This document shows, piece after piece, positions 13,801-24,023 of a stretch of DNA of 64,000 nt (positions within the stretch are counted from its first letter, which is position 1; each line of letters begins with the position of its first letter). This DNA comes from Progne subis subis (taxonomy: Eukaryota; Chordata; Aves; Passeriformes; Hirundinidae): contig JAKJHU010000136.1 of assembly GCA_022316685.1 (NCBI GenBank), positions 744,001 through 808,000 on the forward strand, written 5' to 3'. A program made the position numbers and the translations under genes. Under the pieces are notes generated by a model that saw only the letters and a program-made list of their open reading frames with translations, made no database searches and was not told the origin of the DNA.

Positions 13801-15914
13801 TTACGCTCCATCGCCATCACCTCATTGTCACACCGCAGCTGGAAGAGCAGGGACTTCATGGCCTCCACTGCAAACCTGTGGGCAGAGCAAGGCCCAAGTC
13901 ACACTGGGAGCACTGGTGCTGGCCACAGTGGCATGGGAAGGCCAGGAGGACTGAGACCTGTTGGGGTCGCTGGGAAGGTGATGTTCCTCCTGGCATGCTC
14001 TCCAGAAGTTAACTACTTCCTCTGATGGTGTCAGCTGTGTGGTGATGACCACATGGAAGAGCAGAGCCACAAAGAGGCGGGAGGAATAAAGAATCATCGC
14101 CTCGTGGCACTCAGGCACCTGGACAATCACCCACACCACCAGGGTGGCCTGCAAAAGAAGCAGCCCGAGACAGCACTCAGTGCCGAGGTGTCCATGTGGC
14201 AGGGCCCGAGGGGAAACGCAGGGGGAGCAGCGGGCCTGGTGCCCCCTGAGCCTGCCCCTAGCCCAGGTTTCATCCTGGCTCCTGAGGCAGGGAGAGGAGG
14301 GAGAGTTCCCAGAGAGGTGACCTGGGGTGAGCAAAGGCCCAGAAACTCACAGCCAGGGCAAAAACTTCCTTGTAGGCCCCATCGGAGGTGAACATGTGGT
14401 ACACAGGCCAATTCTCCATCACACAGAGCAATGTTGGCATCACCTTCTGTAGTGTGGGAACTGACGAGCCTATGGCTCTCCACATCACTGCAGCAGCTCT
14501 GTGGGATCAGAGCTCTGTGTCAGGGGCATCTCAGTCACACTACCATGCCCTTTGCAGCTCTGGGGGCCCAGGTGGCAGAGTGCCCGTGCCCTGAAGGGCA
14601 GGGAGGGAGCTTTGGCAGCAGGCTCAGAAAACAGAGGAGCCCAAGGGTCCTGGACCTCTCAGCCTGCCTGGCAGATCCCATTGCACAGGCTGTGCAGGGC
14701 AATGGCCCTGAAGGCTGGTGAGCCCTGAGCTCTCCCTGTACCTGTCACAGGTTGGGGCGCAGTGCAGGAGGGTCAGCACCATGTCAGCTGGGTGTTCTTC
14801 AGCCAGCCTCAGAACATCAATTTGTAACCATGCATCCACAGTGATATGGGATGTCAGTCTCTGGTAAATGTTCCTTACAACGGCTGGCACCTGGAGGAGG
14901 CACGGGGAAGACCTGGAGTACTATCCAAGGGAACAACTTCCCCAGCTTCCCCCAGGAAGTGTTTCCCTTCCCACAATACTGTAATGGCTTCACAGGCTGA
15001 GGGGGCCCAGTGGCTTTGCAGGCCACATGATCCAGGGTGGCTTCCAGGCCTGACCTCCGGCTGCATACCTGCTCCTGAGGAGGAATAGCATGCTCCTCGA
15101 AAAATTCCGTAGTGGGAGCATGGGTCACGGTGGGAGTAGGCATGACGGGAGTATTTGTGAGGCCTTGAGCCATTCCGGTGCCAGTGTTTTCGATGGCGGC
15201 ACGCTCAGTCATTGACCTGAGAAAAGCCTTCGCCCTGTGATCATTCATTGCTGTGTCAAAATTGTCTGAACACGCAGTCGAATCTGTGCTGACAGGCTGT
15301 GCCTGGAACTTCATCGGGCTGGAGTTAAGCTTGGCTGGGCCCACAGTTGCTGTGGTGCTGTTATTTCTACGTTGAAAGCCGGTGAATTTTGTGAACATCT
15401 GCAGGAGAACAAAGGATAGGAAGCCAGGGATTTTCCATGGAGTTCTCTAAGCGCAGTGCTGGGCTGAGCAGTGACAGCAGGCCCAGCCCAGGTGGGGATG
15501 GCTGCAGGTACCTTCAATGTTCTGCGGAAGCGGCTGCGGGTGGGTTTGTGCTCTTGTGTCCGGTCCATGGCTGCATCTGGTAAAGGACGAGCACAGCCAG
15601 AGGTGAGGGGCTGCGGGAGAGGCCGGAGAACAGAGCCCATCCCTGCACTCTGCAGGCAGGGACAGCCCCGGGATGCCCCAGGGGATGGAGCAGGGCTGCT
15701 GCAGGGAGCAGCCCTGGCCCCTCTGGGCATGCCCACAGCAGCTGGGACTGGATGGGGCCAAGCTGGCTGCAGCCATCAGCCGTGTGGCCCAGCCCTGCCA
15801 CTCACCATCCTGCAGTGTCTGGTACTGCTCCGGTTCTTCAGACTGTTGTGCTCCAGGGTCTTTCTTTTTTTTCCCCCTGAAGACTTTGAACAGGCCAAGA
15901 AATCTTCCTGCCAT
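10896..15914 (-). CDS. Maestro heat-like repeat (MROH) family protein, 15 coding exons
   Basis: Exons in transcription order: 15914-15806, 15576-15512, 15398-15069, 14890-14742, 14498-14351, 14148-13958, 13875-13738, 13460-13346, 13161-13024, 12781-12605, 12478-12323, 12163-12065, 11687-11612, 11368-11312, 11038-10896. All have GT donors and AG acceptors, phases agree throughout, and the total is 2,091 nt (696 residues plus stop). The start is the ATG opening MAGRFLGLFKVFRGKKKK, a basic N-terminus; exon 3 is Thr/Pro/Ser-rich; exons 4-12 are leucine-rich helical pairs typical of HEAT repeats (for example LLELLSDADGDVVFMTLSVF). MROH proteins are large HEAT-repeat proteins of poorly known function, and this short form resembles the family amplified in passerines. 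Exon 13 uses an acceptor (aacag|gag) with a weak pyrimidine tract and is the least certain junction. The gene probably sits antisense inside a SPAG16 intron. Intact frames suggest it is expressed; family assignment is from recalled similarity. Confidence 0.82.
13232..13251 (-). repeat. (CTG)n in MROH intron 8, about 6 units
   Basis: GCA repeats on plus, so CTG/CUG in the sense of the minus-strand gene, inside intron 8 (13162-13345). The inverted copy has the same tract expanded to about 18 units at 18743-18798. Confidence 0.9.
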
Positions 15915-16579
15915 GCCACAGTCTGGCCTTGATGGTACCTTCTAGAGAGATGGTTCAGGAAACCTCTGAGTCACCAAGTCCTCAAGGGCACCTGCAAAAG
16001 AGAAGTCTCAGGCAGGCCACAGGTCAGCAAGCCCTGTGGTCTGGCCTCGAGGTCACTTGGAGGAATAAGGCCTCGGAAAAGCTCCGGGTCAGACACGATC
16101 GAGTGTGCTGTGGGGGGGCTCCTCACGACACCGCTCTATCCCGTCCGGTCCCGTCGCGTGCTCCGAGCACTGTGGCGTGGCTGCGTCGCCGCCAGCACCT
16201 ATGTCACCACGTGTCACAAAGGGCCCTTTGACACCCTGTCCCATTCCCTCCCACGGTGACCATGCTGCGCCGTGTCACAAAGGGCCCTTGCACACGCTGC
16301 GACCTGCGCTGGGGCTGCCCTCAGCCCACCCAAAGTGGCCCAGGTTGAAAGGATTCCCTCGGCCCGGGTGTCCAAGACAGCCCAACAGGATCTTTAGGAG
16401 CGGCTCAAGCCATCAGCAAGCGCTGCCCTGCTCTGCGGGCTCAGGGCAGCAGAAGGAGCCCCCAGGGCTGCCGACGCAGCCGCCGTGGGAAGGGCACGGG
16501 GCCTTCCACAGAAGCTGGCACGGCCTCCTTGGGACACGTCCCGGCTGGTGGCCATCCTAAACCCGCGGGTGTGACACAG
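15915..16579. promoter_or_regulatory. head-to-head spacer between the two MROH copies
   Basis: About 660 bp separates the start codon of the minus-strand gene from the first exon-like block of the plus-strand copy. It must hold the promoter of the minus-strand gene. It contains a CACGTG E-box at 16208-16213 and two direct copies of GTGTCACAAAGGGCCCTT at 16211-16228 and 16272-16289, each holding the palindrome AAGGGCCCTT. No TATA box was recognised. Promoter function is inferred from position only. Confidence 0.45.
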
Positions 16580-18741
16580 ACGAAGAACGTGACATGAGCA
16601 GACGTGCTCAAACCTGCCCGTGGCCTCTTCCGCACAACAGCGCAGGTACCTGCAGCCATCCCCCCGACCTAGGCTGGGCCTGGCATCACTGCTCAGGCGA
16701 GCACTGCGCTTGGAGCGCTCCATGGAACATCCCTGGCTTCTTGCCCTTCTCCTCCAGCTGGTTTCCAAATTCATCAAGAGCATTTGGCAGAAAGGTTCTA
16801 GCGCCGTGGGCACTGGGGTCATAGCCTACTCAGAGATCTTCAAACATGAGATCCGTGCAGCCACGCCAGCTGGTCCCTGTGAGCCCAGTGCAGTGTGGTG
16901 GGAAGGGAAGTACTTCTCTGGGGAAGCTGGGCAATCATGACTCCCTCTGGCAGCTTTCCAGGTCTTCCTGTGCCTTCTCTCCAGGTGCCCAACTTGGTGA
17001 GGTACATCCACCAGTGGCTCATGGCCAATGAGGACTCTGAGCACAAGCTGTTCAGGACCCTGCTGGATCTCACTGATGCACAGCCCGATGACATGGTGAT
17101 GACTCTCCTGTGTGTGACCCCATTGTGTGACAGGTATGGGGCCCATCTGTCCAGAGGGCTCAGGGCACCCCAGCCCATCATCCTGTACAGCCTGTCCCAG
17201 GTGTGTGACCAAAGGAGAATTCTGTGGCCCTCTGGCTGCTCCCTTTCCCAGCCCTGGCATGTCAGGCCCCGAGCCTGCTGCCATACTCCCTCCCTGCCCC
17301 TCAGGGGCCTGTCCCCACAGGGCTGGGCTGCCTGGCTGCTGCTGGCGAGGGGCAGTGGGCAGAGGCAGAGCTGGCAGCCAGCTCAGCTCCCTGCTGCTGC
17401 TCAGGCCACGGCACTGTGTCTGAGACCACCCTGAGACCGAGTTCTGACCCCACAGAGCTGCTACGTCCATGTGGACGACGATCATGTCCGCACCCAAAAC
17501 TGCAGAGAAGGTGCAGCAGATACTCCTTGATGTGCTGGGGAACTGGCCAGAGCACAGCACGTGCACCTCAGATGGGGACAAAAGGGGTATCTTTGCACTG
17601 GCTGTGAGTTTCTGGAACTGGCCTCTGCTCACCCTAAACCCGCCTTTCAGCAGCTCTCCACCCTCCTTCTCCCACCGCATCTCCCTGCCTCAGGCACGGG
17701 GATGAAACCTGGCCTAGGGGCAGCTTCAGGGGCACCAGGCCCGGTGCTCCCCCTGCGTCTCCCCGGGCCTCTCCCGGCCACGCTCGTGCCCTGCCGCACG
17801 GACACCTCGGCAACGAGCGCTGTCTTGGGATGGTTTGTCCTTTGCAGGCAACTGTGGTGATGTGGAAGATCCTCCAGGAGCCCTGCTGCCCACATGTACT
17901 GATAGTGTTTTTCCCTCAACTCTTTGTGCGTCTGCTCTTCCAAGTGTTCTTCAGCACTTTGGATATGCCAGACAAGGTTGATACCTTGTGGAAGAGATGC
18001 CAGGAGCAACACGGCCTTGCCATCAGCCCCAACAGGTGCTCCATCCCAATCCTCCCGTGCCTGCCACGTCCCCATGGTAGGAGCCAGTGCTCCCAGCGTG
18101 ACCCAGGCTTTGCTCTGCACACAGGTTTGCAGTTCAGACCCTCAAGTCCCTGCTCTGCCTTGTCCAGTGTGAGCATGTGGTGGTGTCAATGGAACGCAAG
18201 CGTGGCTGGGACACGCTGCTCTGTGTTGATACCCACCACTATGCCGTGGGTCTGCTGGCCAGGTGAGACCTCCTTCACTCCACTGCTTCTGGCATTTGTG
18301 CTGTGCTTGGGGTGCCCCACACATTGCTCATGGTCGTGGGCCAGTAGGCCTTGTTACCAAGGGACAGCCAAGGAGACTGGAAAAGGCTGGAAGAGGGTGC
18401 CCAGGAGCAGCCACATCTCAAAGGGCCCACATCCCCTTGCAGGGCGGTGTGGAAAGACAAGAACTGTACGAGTCAGTCCTAGGAGAGGCTCTGCCCTTGG
18501 CTCAGGGTCTTAGTGCCATTTTCCGCTTCCCAGGGAGATGGGCTATGCATCTATGCACCTGTGTAAAAGCATCTTATGCTGCCTCCTTGAGATGCTCAGC
18601 AAAGACATGCAATACTGGGATTTCCCTGCCCTGGCGTTCCTTGTGGAGGTGAGCCTGAATTCCAGCGCTGCCTGGCTGAGCTGCCTCCCAGCTCTCTGCC
18701 CTCTCATAGCTGCAGCTGCCTGGGATGTTGCCCGCGCCCCG

Positions 18742-18799
<58 letters not shown>

Positions 18800-19150
18800 T
18801 GGGCCCGGCCCTGTGCGCTCCTGGGCTCCTGGCAGCCGGGTCCCCTGTCACTACCCTGTGCCTTTCAGGTCCTCGAGTGCATGGACTTGAGTGGATGCAG
18901 TGACAGCATAATGAATGTCTTGTCACCAACAGCTACTCAGATTTTTAGCTTCCTCAGCCAACCTGTTCTAATTGAAAGAATGTTAACCCTCCTCTTAACC
19001 ATCATGAACCAAATAGCAGCACAAGAGGTTTGTTTACCCTGGAGTATCGATAGGATCTTGAGAAAGAATCTGCACCAGGATAAAGAGAAGGGGAGAATGA
19101 CACAAGGCCTTTGTTTGACAGGAGTAAGCACAAGCAATTCACATAAGTAA
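16580..19150 (+). pseudogene. inverted MROH-like copy, core exons intact, both ends damaged
   Basis: Exon-like blocks: 16580-16645 (exon 2), 16758-16850 (exon 3), 16985-17133 (4), 17456-17603 (5), 17848-18035 (6), 18125-18262 (7), 18534-18648 (8), 18869 onward (9). Exons 4, 5, 7 and 8 have exactly the lengths of their minus-strand counterparts (149, 148, 138, 115 nt); exon 6 is one codon shorter. All five keep GT-AG sites and give 246 open codons. No exon 1 was found. Exon 2 is 66 nt instead of 65, shifting the frame into exon 3; exon 3 is only 31 codons against 110 and its donor GT appears lost (CC at the aligned position). Exon 9 matches for 19 codons, then changes to unrelated sequence at about 18926, staying open to a stop at 19148-19150. 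It could be a pseudogene, or a shortened gene using another 5' exon. Confidence 0.7.
18743..18798 (+). repeat. (CTG)n in the inverted MROH copy, about 18 units
   Basis: Uninterrupted GCT/CTG repeat of 56 nt within intron 8 (18649-18868), CTG in the sense of the plus-strand copy. Long open frames across it on both strands (poly-Cys, poly-Ala, poly-Gln) are by-products of the repeat. Confidence 0.95.
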
Positions 19151-19449
19151 AGGAGGACTTAGCACAGATATACACAAGTGCTTAGCACCAGTTAGCATAA
19201 AAAAAAACCTGGCAAGCCTAACTTGACATGAGAGTGACTTGACCAAAAGCTTTAGACATAGGCTACCAGAAGGCCTGAGGGTGAGCACCGAATCAGCCCT
19301 GTGCAGGGAAGCGATGAGGAAGATGAGCTGCTTTGGAGCACTGAGATTGCTCCTGTCCAGCGCGTGGACATTAACTTCAAGCCTAGGGATCTGACACAAT
19401 GGATTTCTAACCCCCTGCCCATCGAATCACCTCAGCAGTGTAAAGACGG
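18927..19449 (+). other. unidentified sequence between MROH break and LTR
   Basis: Starts exactly where MROH exon 9 homology stops and ends at the LTR. It is AT-richer than the MROH segment. A frame continuous with exon 9 runs 74 more codons and includes a hydrophobic stretch (IERMLTLLLTIMNQIAAQE). The short purine-rich AAAGACGG just before the LTR could be a polypurine tract, so this may be the internal 3' end of the same retroviral element, but no retroviral domain was recognised. Confidence 0.4.
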
Positions 19450-20183
19450 TGTCTTGGGTTATGTGACCTAAAAATGTGTATGCTATTTCATCTGTTGAAA
19501 GCTGTTTCTTGGGAGATGTTTTATCCTTCTCTTGTAACTCCAGAGGGAAGGGGGGCGGATGCCTTCTGATAATGGCCCAGCCATTAAACCCAGGTGGGGC
19601 AGTGTTTCTTATCTCTTTCACCACCCCTCTATCCTCCAGGGGGACATCTTCTGATAAGGGGCCATCAGGGCCCACCAGTGACATGACACATTCCATCATC
19701 CCATTGGGAGATGCTCCACACAGTGGAGGAGGAGCCAGTTGTTCCCAGCTAGATAAAAACTGGGGCTGAAGGACACAAGGGATCCGGTTTTTCCACTGGA
19801 TGCCCAGAGGAAGACCAGACCCATCTCGTCACTGCTGGACTTTCTACAGGACCATCTCTACTTCACAGAACAACTCCAGGAGCATTTATTTGGACTGCTT
19901 CCAAAACCCTGAGCAACAAGGTGCCAGGTCTTATCCCTGACTCTGTCACGGTTTTTTCCAGGATTTTTGTTTGCTTCCATGCTTGTTTTTTTTGTACTAC
20001 TACATTTGTATTTTCCTTTTTTAATATTCCTAGTAAAGAACTGTTACTCCTATTCCCATATCTTTGCCTGAAAGCCCCTAATTGCAAAATTATAATAATT
20101 TGGAGGGAAGGGGGTTTACATTCTCCATTCCAAGGGAGGCTCTAGCTTTCCTTGGCAGACAACTGTCTTTCAAAACCAAGACA
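19450..20183 (+). mobile_element. endogenous retrovirus LTR (734 bp)
   Basis: Starts TGTCTTGGGTT and ends AACCAAGACA, inverted terminal matches of an LTR with TG...CA ends. Inside are a TATA-like 'tagataaaaactgg' at about 19750, and, before the 3' end, 'cctagtaaagaactgttact', which resembles a polyadenylation region. The overall sequence resembles an LTR family common in songbird genomes. Bases next to the ends (gacgg before, ggctg after) do not form a target-site duplication, so this may be one end of a larger or rearranged insertion rather than a clean solo LTR. It has no coding capacity. Confidence 0.75.
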
Positions 20184-23100
20184 GGCTGCCCCACAGATGA
20201 GGTGGGATTCAGATGAGCATTTTCATGGAAACCCTGTGTCTTACCATTCCCTGGGGGATAATCTGGGGTCTGGCTTGGCTCCACATTTCTTTGTGGATCC
20301 CCAGGGAAGGACTGAAGCCTTAGATTTACACGTGGAGTAAGCATGAAGTAAGCCAAGAACATTTTAATGCACAAAGTTCTTTCTCAGATAAGCTGCCATC
20401 CCTTGTAAGGATTCCTTGCACAGAAGTTGTTTGTACCTTTAATTTGCTTTGCTACCTTTCTTTACCTTTTCCAACTCACTGCATCCTTTTAGAAGCAGGC
20501 GTCCAGATGGTCAGAGCTTATGTTATTCTAAGGGCATAATAGGGGTACATCAGAAAAATTAGTACTTGTGTTCTAGCAATGGGCAACAGCAAATCAGCTG
20601 TGATCAGTACAAAGGCTGCTACTGTAGGGTGTTGTCGTGTTGGCAATGTGCTTTGTCATCACTCCTTGTCTGCCAGGTTGAGGAAGAAGGCTGAGCTCAG
20701 GATTGGCACAGGGACAGCCAGAGCAAAGCTTCACATTCTCTCCCCATGTTGCCAAGTGCACCAACAGATCCAGAGCAGGTTCAGGAAGCCTTGTGAGCTG
20801 GAGATCTAGAGGCTGTGAGATCTAGAGGTTAGAACCTTGGAGACTTTGAAACTTCTAAGCACAATCTATTCATTGCAATGCAAATCAACCTCACTGCTCA
20901 GTTCAGTGAGTTTGCACAGACCAGCCCCACCTGACAGTTGGGTCAAAGGTATGAAGAACAATCTCTCTTCAGGCTTTTATCTTCCTCCAGTGTTATATCA
21001 AAGTGCCTCTGCTAGTGACAAGTAAGTATCCTACATTAAAATACAGCTTTGCATCACAATTATGTAGTAGTTTTTGTTCACTTTCCTAATTGGAGAAAAT
21101 TTTGAAAGAGCAATAAAACACAATTTGTTCCCTGTTCTCAAAATGAAACATCTACTTTCTGAAGGAGGGAGGGAGTAAATTTACATTATAATGAGCAAAA
21201 TGTTATGAGCCCGTAGATCAGTGTTGATATAAAGGGTGATGGAAATGAGATGTCATTTTGTGCATTCCCCCTCACATGCATCTGCCTGTGCCTCCTGCTG
21301 CTACTGAGCCAGGAGGTAGCTGTACTCATGGTCAGCGATAGTAGCACATCCAAACTCAGGGAAAAATTCCTCTGAAATGAATCATTCTTCACCAGGGCTG
21401 CCAAGTGCACCTCCAGCCTTTCCCCAGTGAGCACTGGCACTGGAGGCAGTGCAGGGTACTACTGCCCCTTGTAGCTGGCCGGATTTTACTGACCCGCTCT
21501 ACTTTCCTCTTGGCTTTGTCATTTCCCAGGACTGTTGGAATACTGGCATGGACTGACAGGAGGAGTGCTACTTACCTAGCAATGCATGCAGAAAAATGCA
21601 GGGTTGGGGTCAGTACCCCAGGAGTGAATGAGCTGAAGCTTTGTCTCAGTTGTCACTCTGTCCTGCCCTTACTTTCTGGAAGTGGACTGCAGCTGTCCGA
21701 ACATTTTCTCCTGCCTGTCCCTCTCTGTAACAACTGGGTTCATTTGTGGTTTTGAGAAGCTGGAAGTGACATTAACCCCCTGCCCAGCAGCTGTGGTGTC
21801 AGGGCTGCAGGCAAAATGGCATTTGTTTGGCTCCTGGAGAAATCATCCAGCGATTGCCTGGAGAGTCTCGCTGCGAGTGCAATCCATATGCAATGCCTCT
21901 GTCAGCAAAGACTTGCTGGAGGAGAGTTTATAATAAATATTCACATCTGCTGCTTTGGACACTCTAATCCATCCTACAGATCTTTGCTGTGTCAGGCTTT
22001 GTTCTAGATGAAGAAGCCGAGTAGTTATAAAGATTTTCAAATGGGGCATATTCATCATGGTTAGCTCTACTTCCTAGTTCCCTTTCCTGCACAAATACCC
22101 ACAACGCATAAGTTGTGGTTAAATATTCTCAGTGCATTTGTAAGCTGGTTTAGGCTACGTGTTTCTTTTGATAAATGGCAAAATGAAGCCATCAGATCTT
22201 CATGAGCAGAACAGAGAACATCATTGTTATGACCTAGTTTGAACGAAGGGACAAACTGGATAAACTGTACATCACATAAGGACACCCAGGGCCCTAAGGT
22301 GTTAAAACTGGAATAAATTCTTCCATGCTCATGTCTGTTGGGCAGTATGTTCCCACTGGCAATTTTATGAAAAAACTGAGTTTCTAAAAATAGAAAAATA
22401 TCTCCTGTTTTTCATAATCTTCCCAAAAAATCATGACCTTGGTGCCAGATTGATTTTGTCAGTGTCAATATTAATTATTCTTCTGCTGGTGATGTCTTTG
22501 CTTTCAGAGAGAAAATCTTGATACATAAGAAAAGCTGTAATCACTTGGAGGGTGTATTGAACTTGCTCCAAATAGAAAAAGGTGTTTGACCAAGATCACG
22601 ACTGACAGTACAGTAAGCCTGTTGTTGTTAGGGCCACATCAGCTTTGAAATTAATGTATTGTGGGTTTGTTTGGTTGGTTGGTTGGTTGGTTGGTTTTTT
22701 TGGGTTTTTTTGTTTGTTTTTGTTGTTTTGGGTTTTTTTTTTTGGTACGTGAAACTCATGATTATTATAATTAATTTCTAAAGGAGAATCTTTATCTGGA
22801 GGCTGGGTAAGTAAGAGGTGCTTCAAACATACCACTTATCAGCTATTACCTCTGCTTTTATTTAAGGAGGAAGTTAATAAACTTAGAAACACTGTTTGTT
22901 TCCTTAAAAGTGTTGAAAACTGAGTCCATTTGATTTCCAAAGAGCACATGGAAACTAGGAACTCCTTAGAACCTTTTTTAGGTTTTATTTCATTTTTTCT
23001 ACTGTTAAACGCTGTTCTATACTAAGGATTTAATTATCATTTTTTCCATAAGGATATAAGGGAGCAAGCACTCAGTTCAGTTAGACACCTGACCTTCTGG

Positions 23101-23269
23101 AAATTCAACTGAAAGCTCACATCTAATGTCTTAGAGTGATACAAGAAAAGCAGTGTCAAAAGCATGGTCTGATGTCAATACCTCCAGGTATTAGGAGAGC
23201 ATCTACTCCTCTGCTCAGGCTGTGTGTCAGAATCTGTCCCTGAACAATTGTATCCAAGTATGAGTGATT
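20184..23269. other. gene-free stretch upstream of the CR1 fragment
   Basis: No exon with family resemblance and splice support was found on either strand. The only notable structure is the GGTT/T-rich repeat at 22663-22745. Position between the MROH copies and the WD40 exon suggests SPAG16 intron. Confidence 0.5.
22663..22745. repeat. (GGTT)n and T-rich low-complexity tract
   Basis: About six GGTT units followed by runs of T broken by G. On the minus strand this gives a Lys/Asn/Pro/Gln-rich open frame that is an artefact. Confidence 0.9.
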
Positions 23270-23806
23270 GTCCTGCTCTGATCTGCACTGGGGAAGCTCC
23301 ACCATGAGTATGGTGTGCAGTTTTGGTCGCTGTAATGTAAAAAAAAAAAAATTAATCTATCAGAGAGCATCCAAAGGGCAACAAAGATGGTGAAGGGGAA
23401 GCCGTGTGAGGAGTGACTGAGAGCACTTGGTCTGTTCAGCTGGAGGAGACTGAGGGGGGACTCATCGGGGACTGAAATTTCCTTGTGAGGCGGAGTGGAG
23501 GGGCAGACACTGATCTCTGTTCTTGGGGACCAGTGACAGGACCTGAGGGAATGGCCTGAAGGTGTGTCAGGGGAGATTTGGGTTGAATATTAGGAAAAGA
23601 TTCTTCCTCCAGAGGGTGGTTGGGCACTGGCACAGGCTCCCCAGGGAATGGGCACAGCACCAAACCTGAAAGAGTTCAAGAAAGTTTTGGACAACACTCT
23701 TGAGCACATGGTGTGACCCTTGCAGCATCCTGCACAGGGCCAGGAGTTGGACTCCATGATCCTTGTGGGGCCCTTCCAACTCAGCAGATTCTGTGATTCT
23801 GTCAAA
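23270..23806 (+). mobile_element. CR1 LINE 3' fragment
   Basis: Plus-oriented CR1 tail. Recognisable parts are 'gtgtgcagttttggtcgctg', 'caaagggcaacaaagatggt', the conserved 'ggcacaggctccccaggga' and the terminal 'ttccaactcagcagattctg' plus 'tgattctgtc'. CR1 elements are 5'-truncated non-LTR retrotransposons that end in short ATTCTGTG-like repeats, as here. An A-run interrupts it at about 23338-23351. Confidence 0.88.
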
Positions 23807-24023
23807 GTAATCAGGCTCCTTGTGAGGACAACATGAGGTCTCCAGACTGGCTTAACTACTCCAAAATCCAATCTCATTGTTATTGATCTGCCCAACTTTC
23901 TGTTAATTTATCTCAGAAAACGGGAGTACACGTGTCTATCTATAAAGCCACCATCTCAAAACTTGCGTCGCCGCTCTCTGGTGTAGCCTTTGCCAAGCTC
24001 GATGCCTTTGCTCTGTGTTTCAG

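Noticed and set aside
18538..18929. Open frames with poly-Cys, poly-Ala or poly-Gln
   Set aside because: They read through the CTG repeat, which lies in intron 8 between well-supported donor and acceptor sites.
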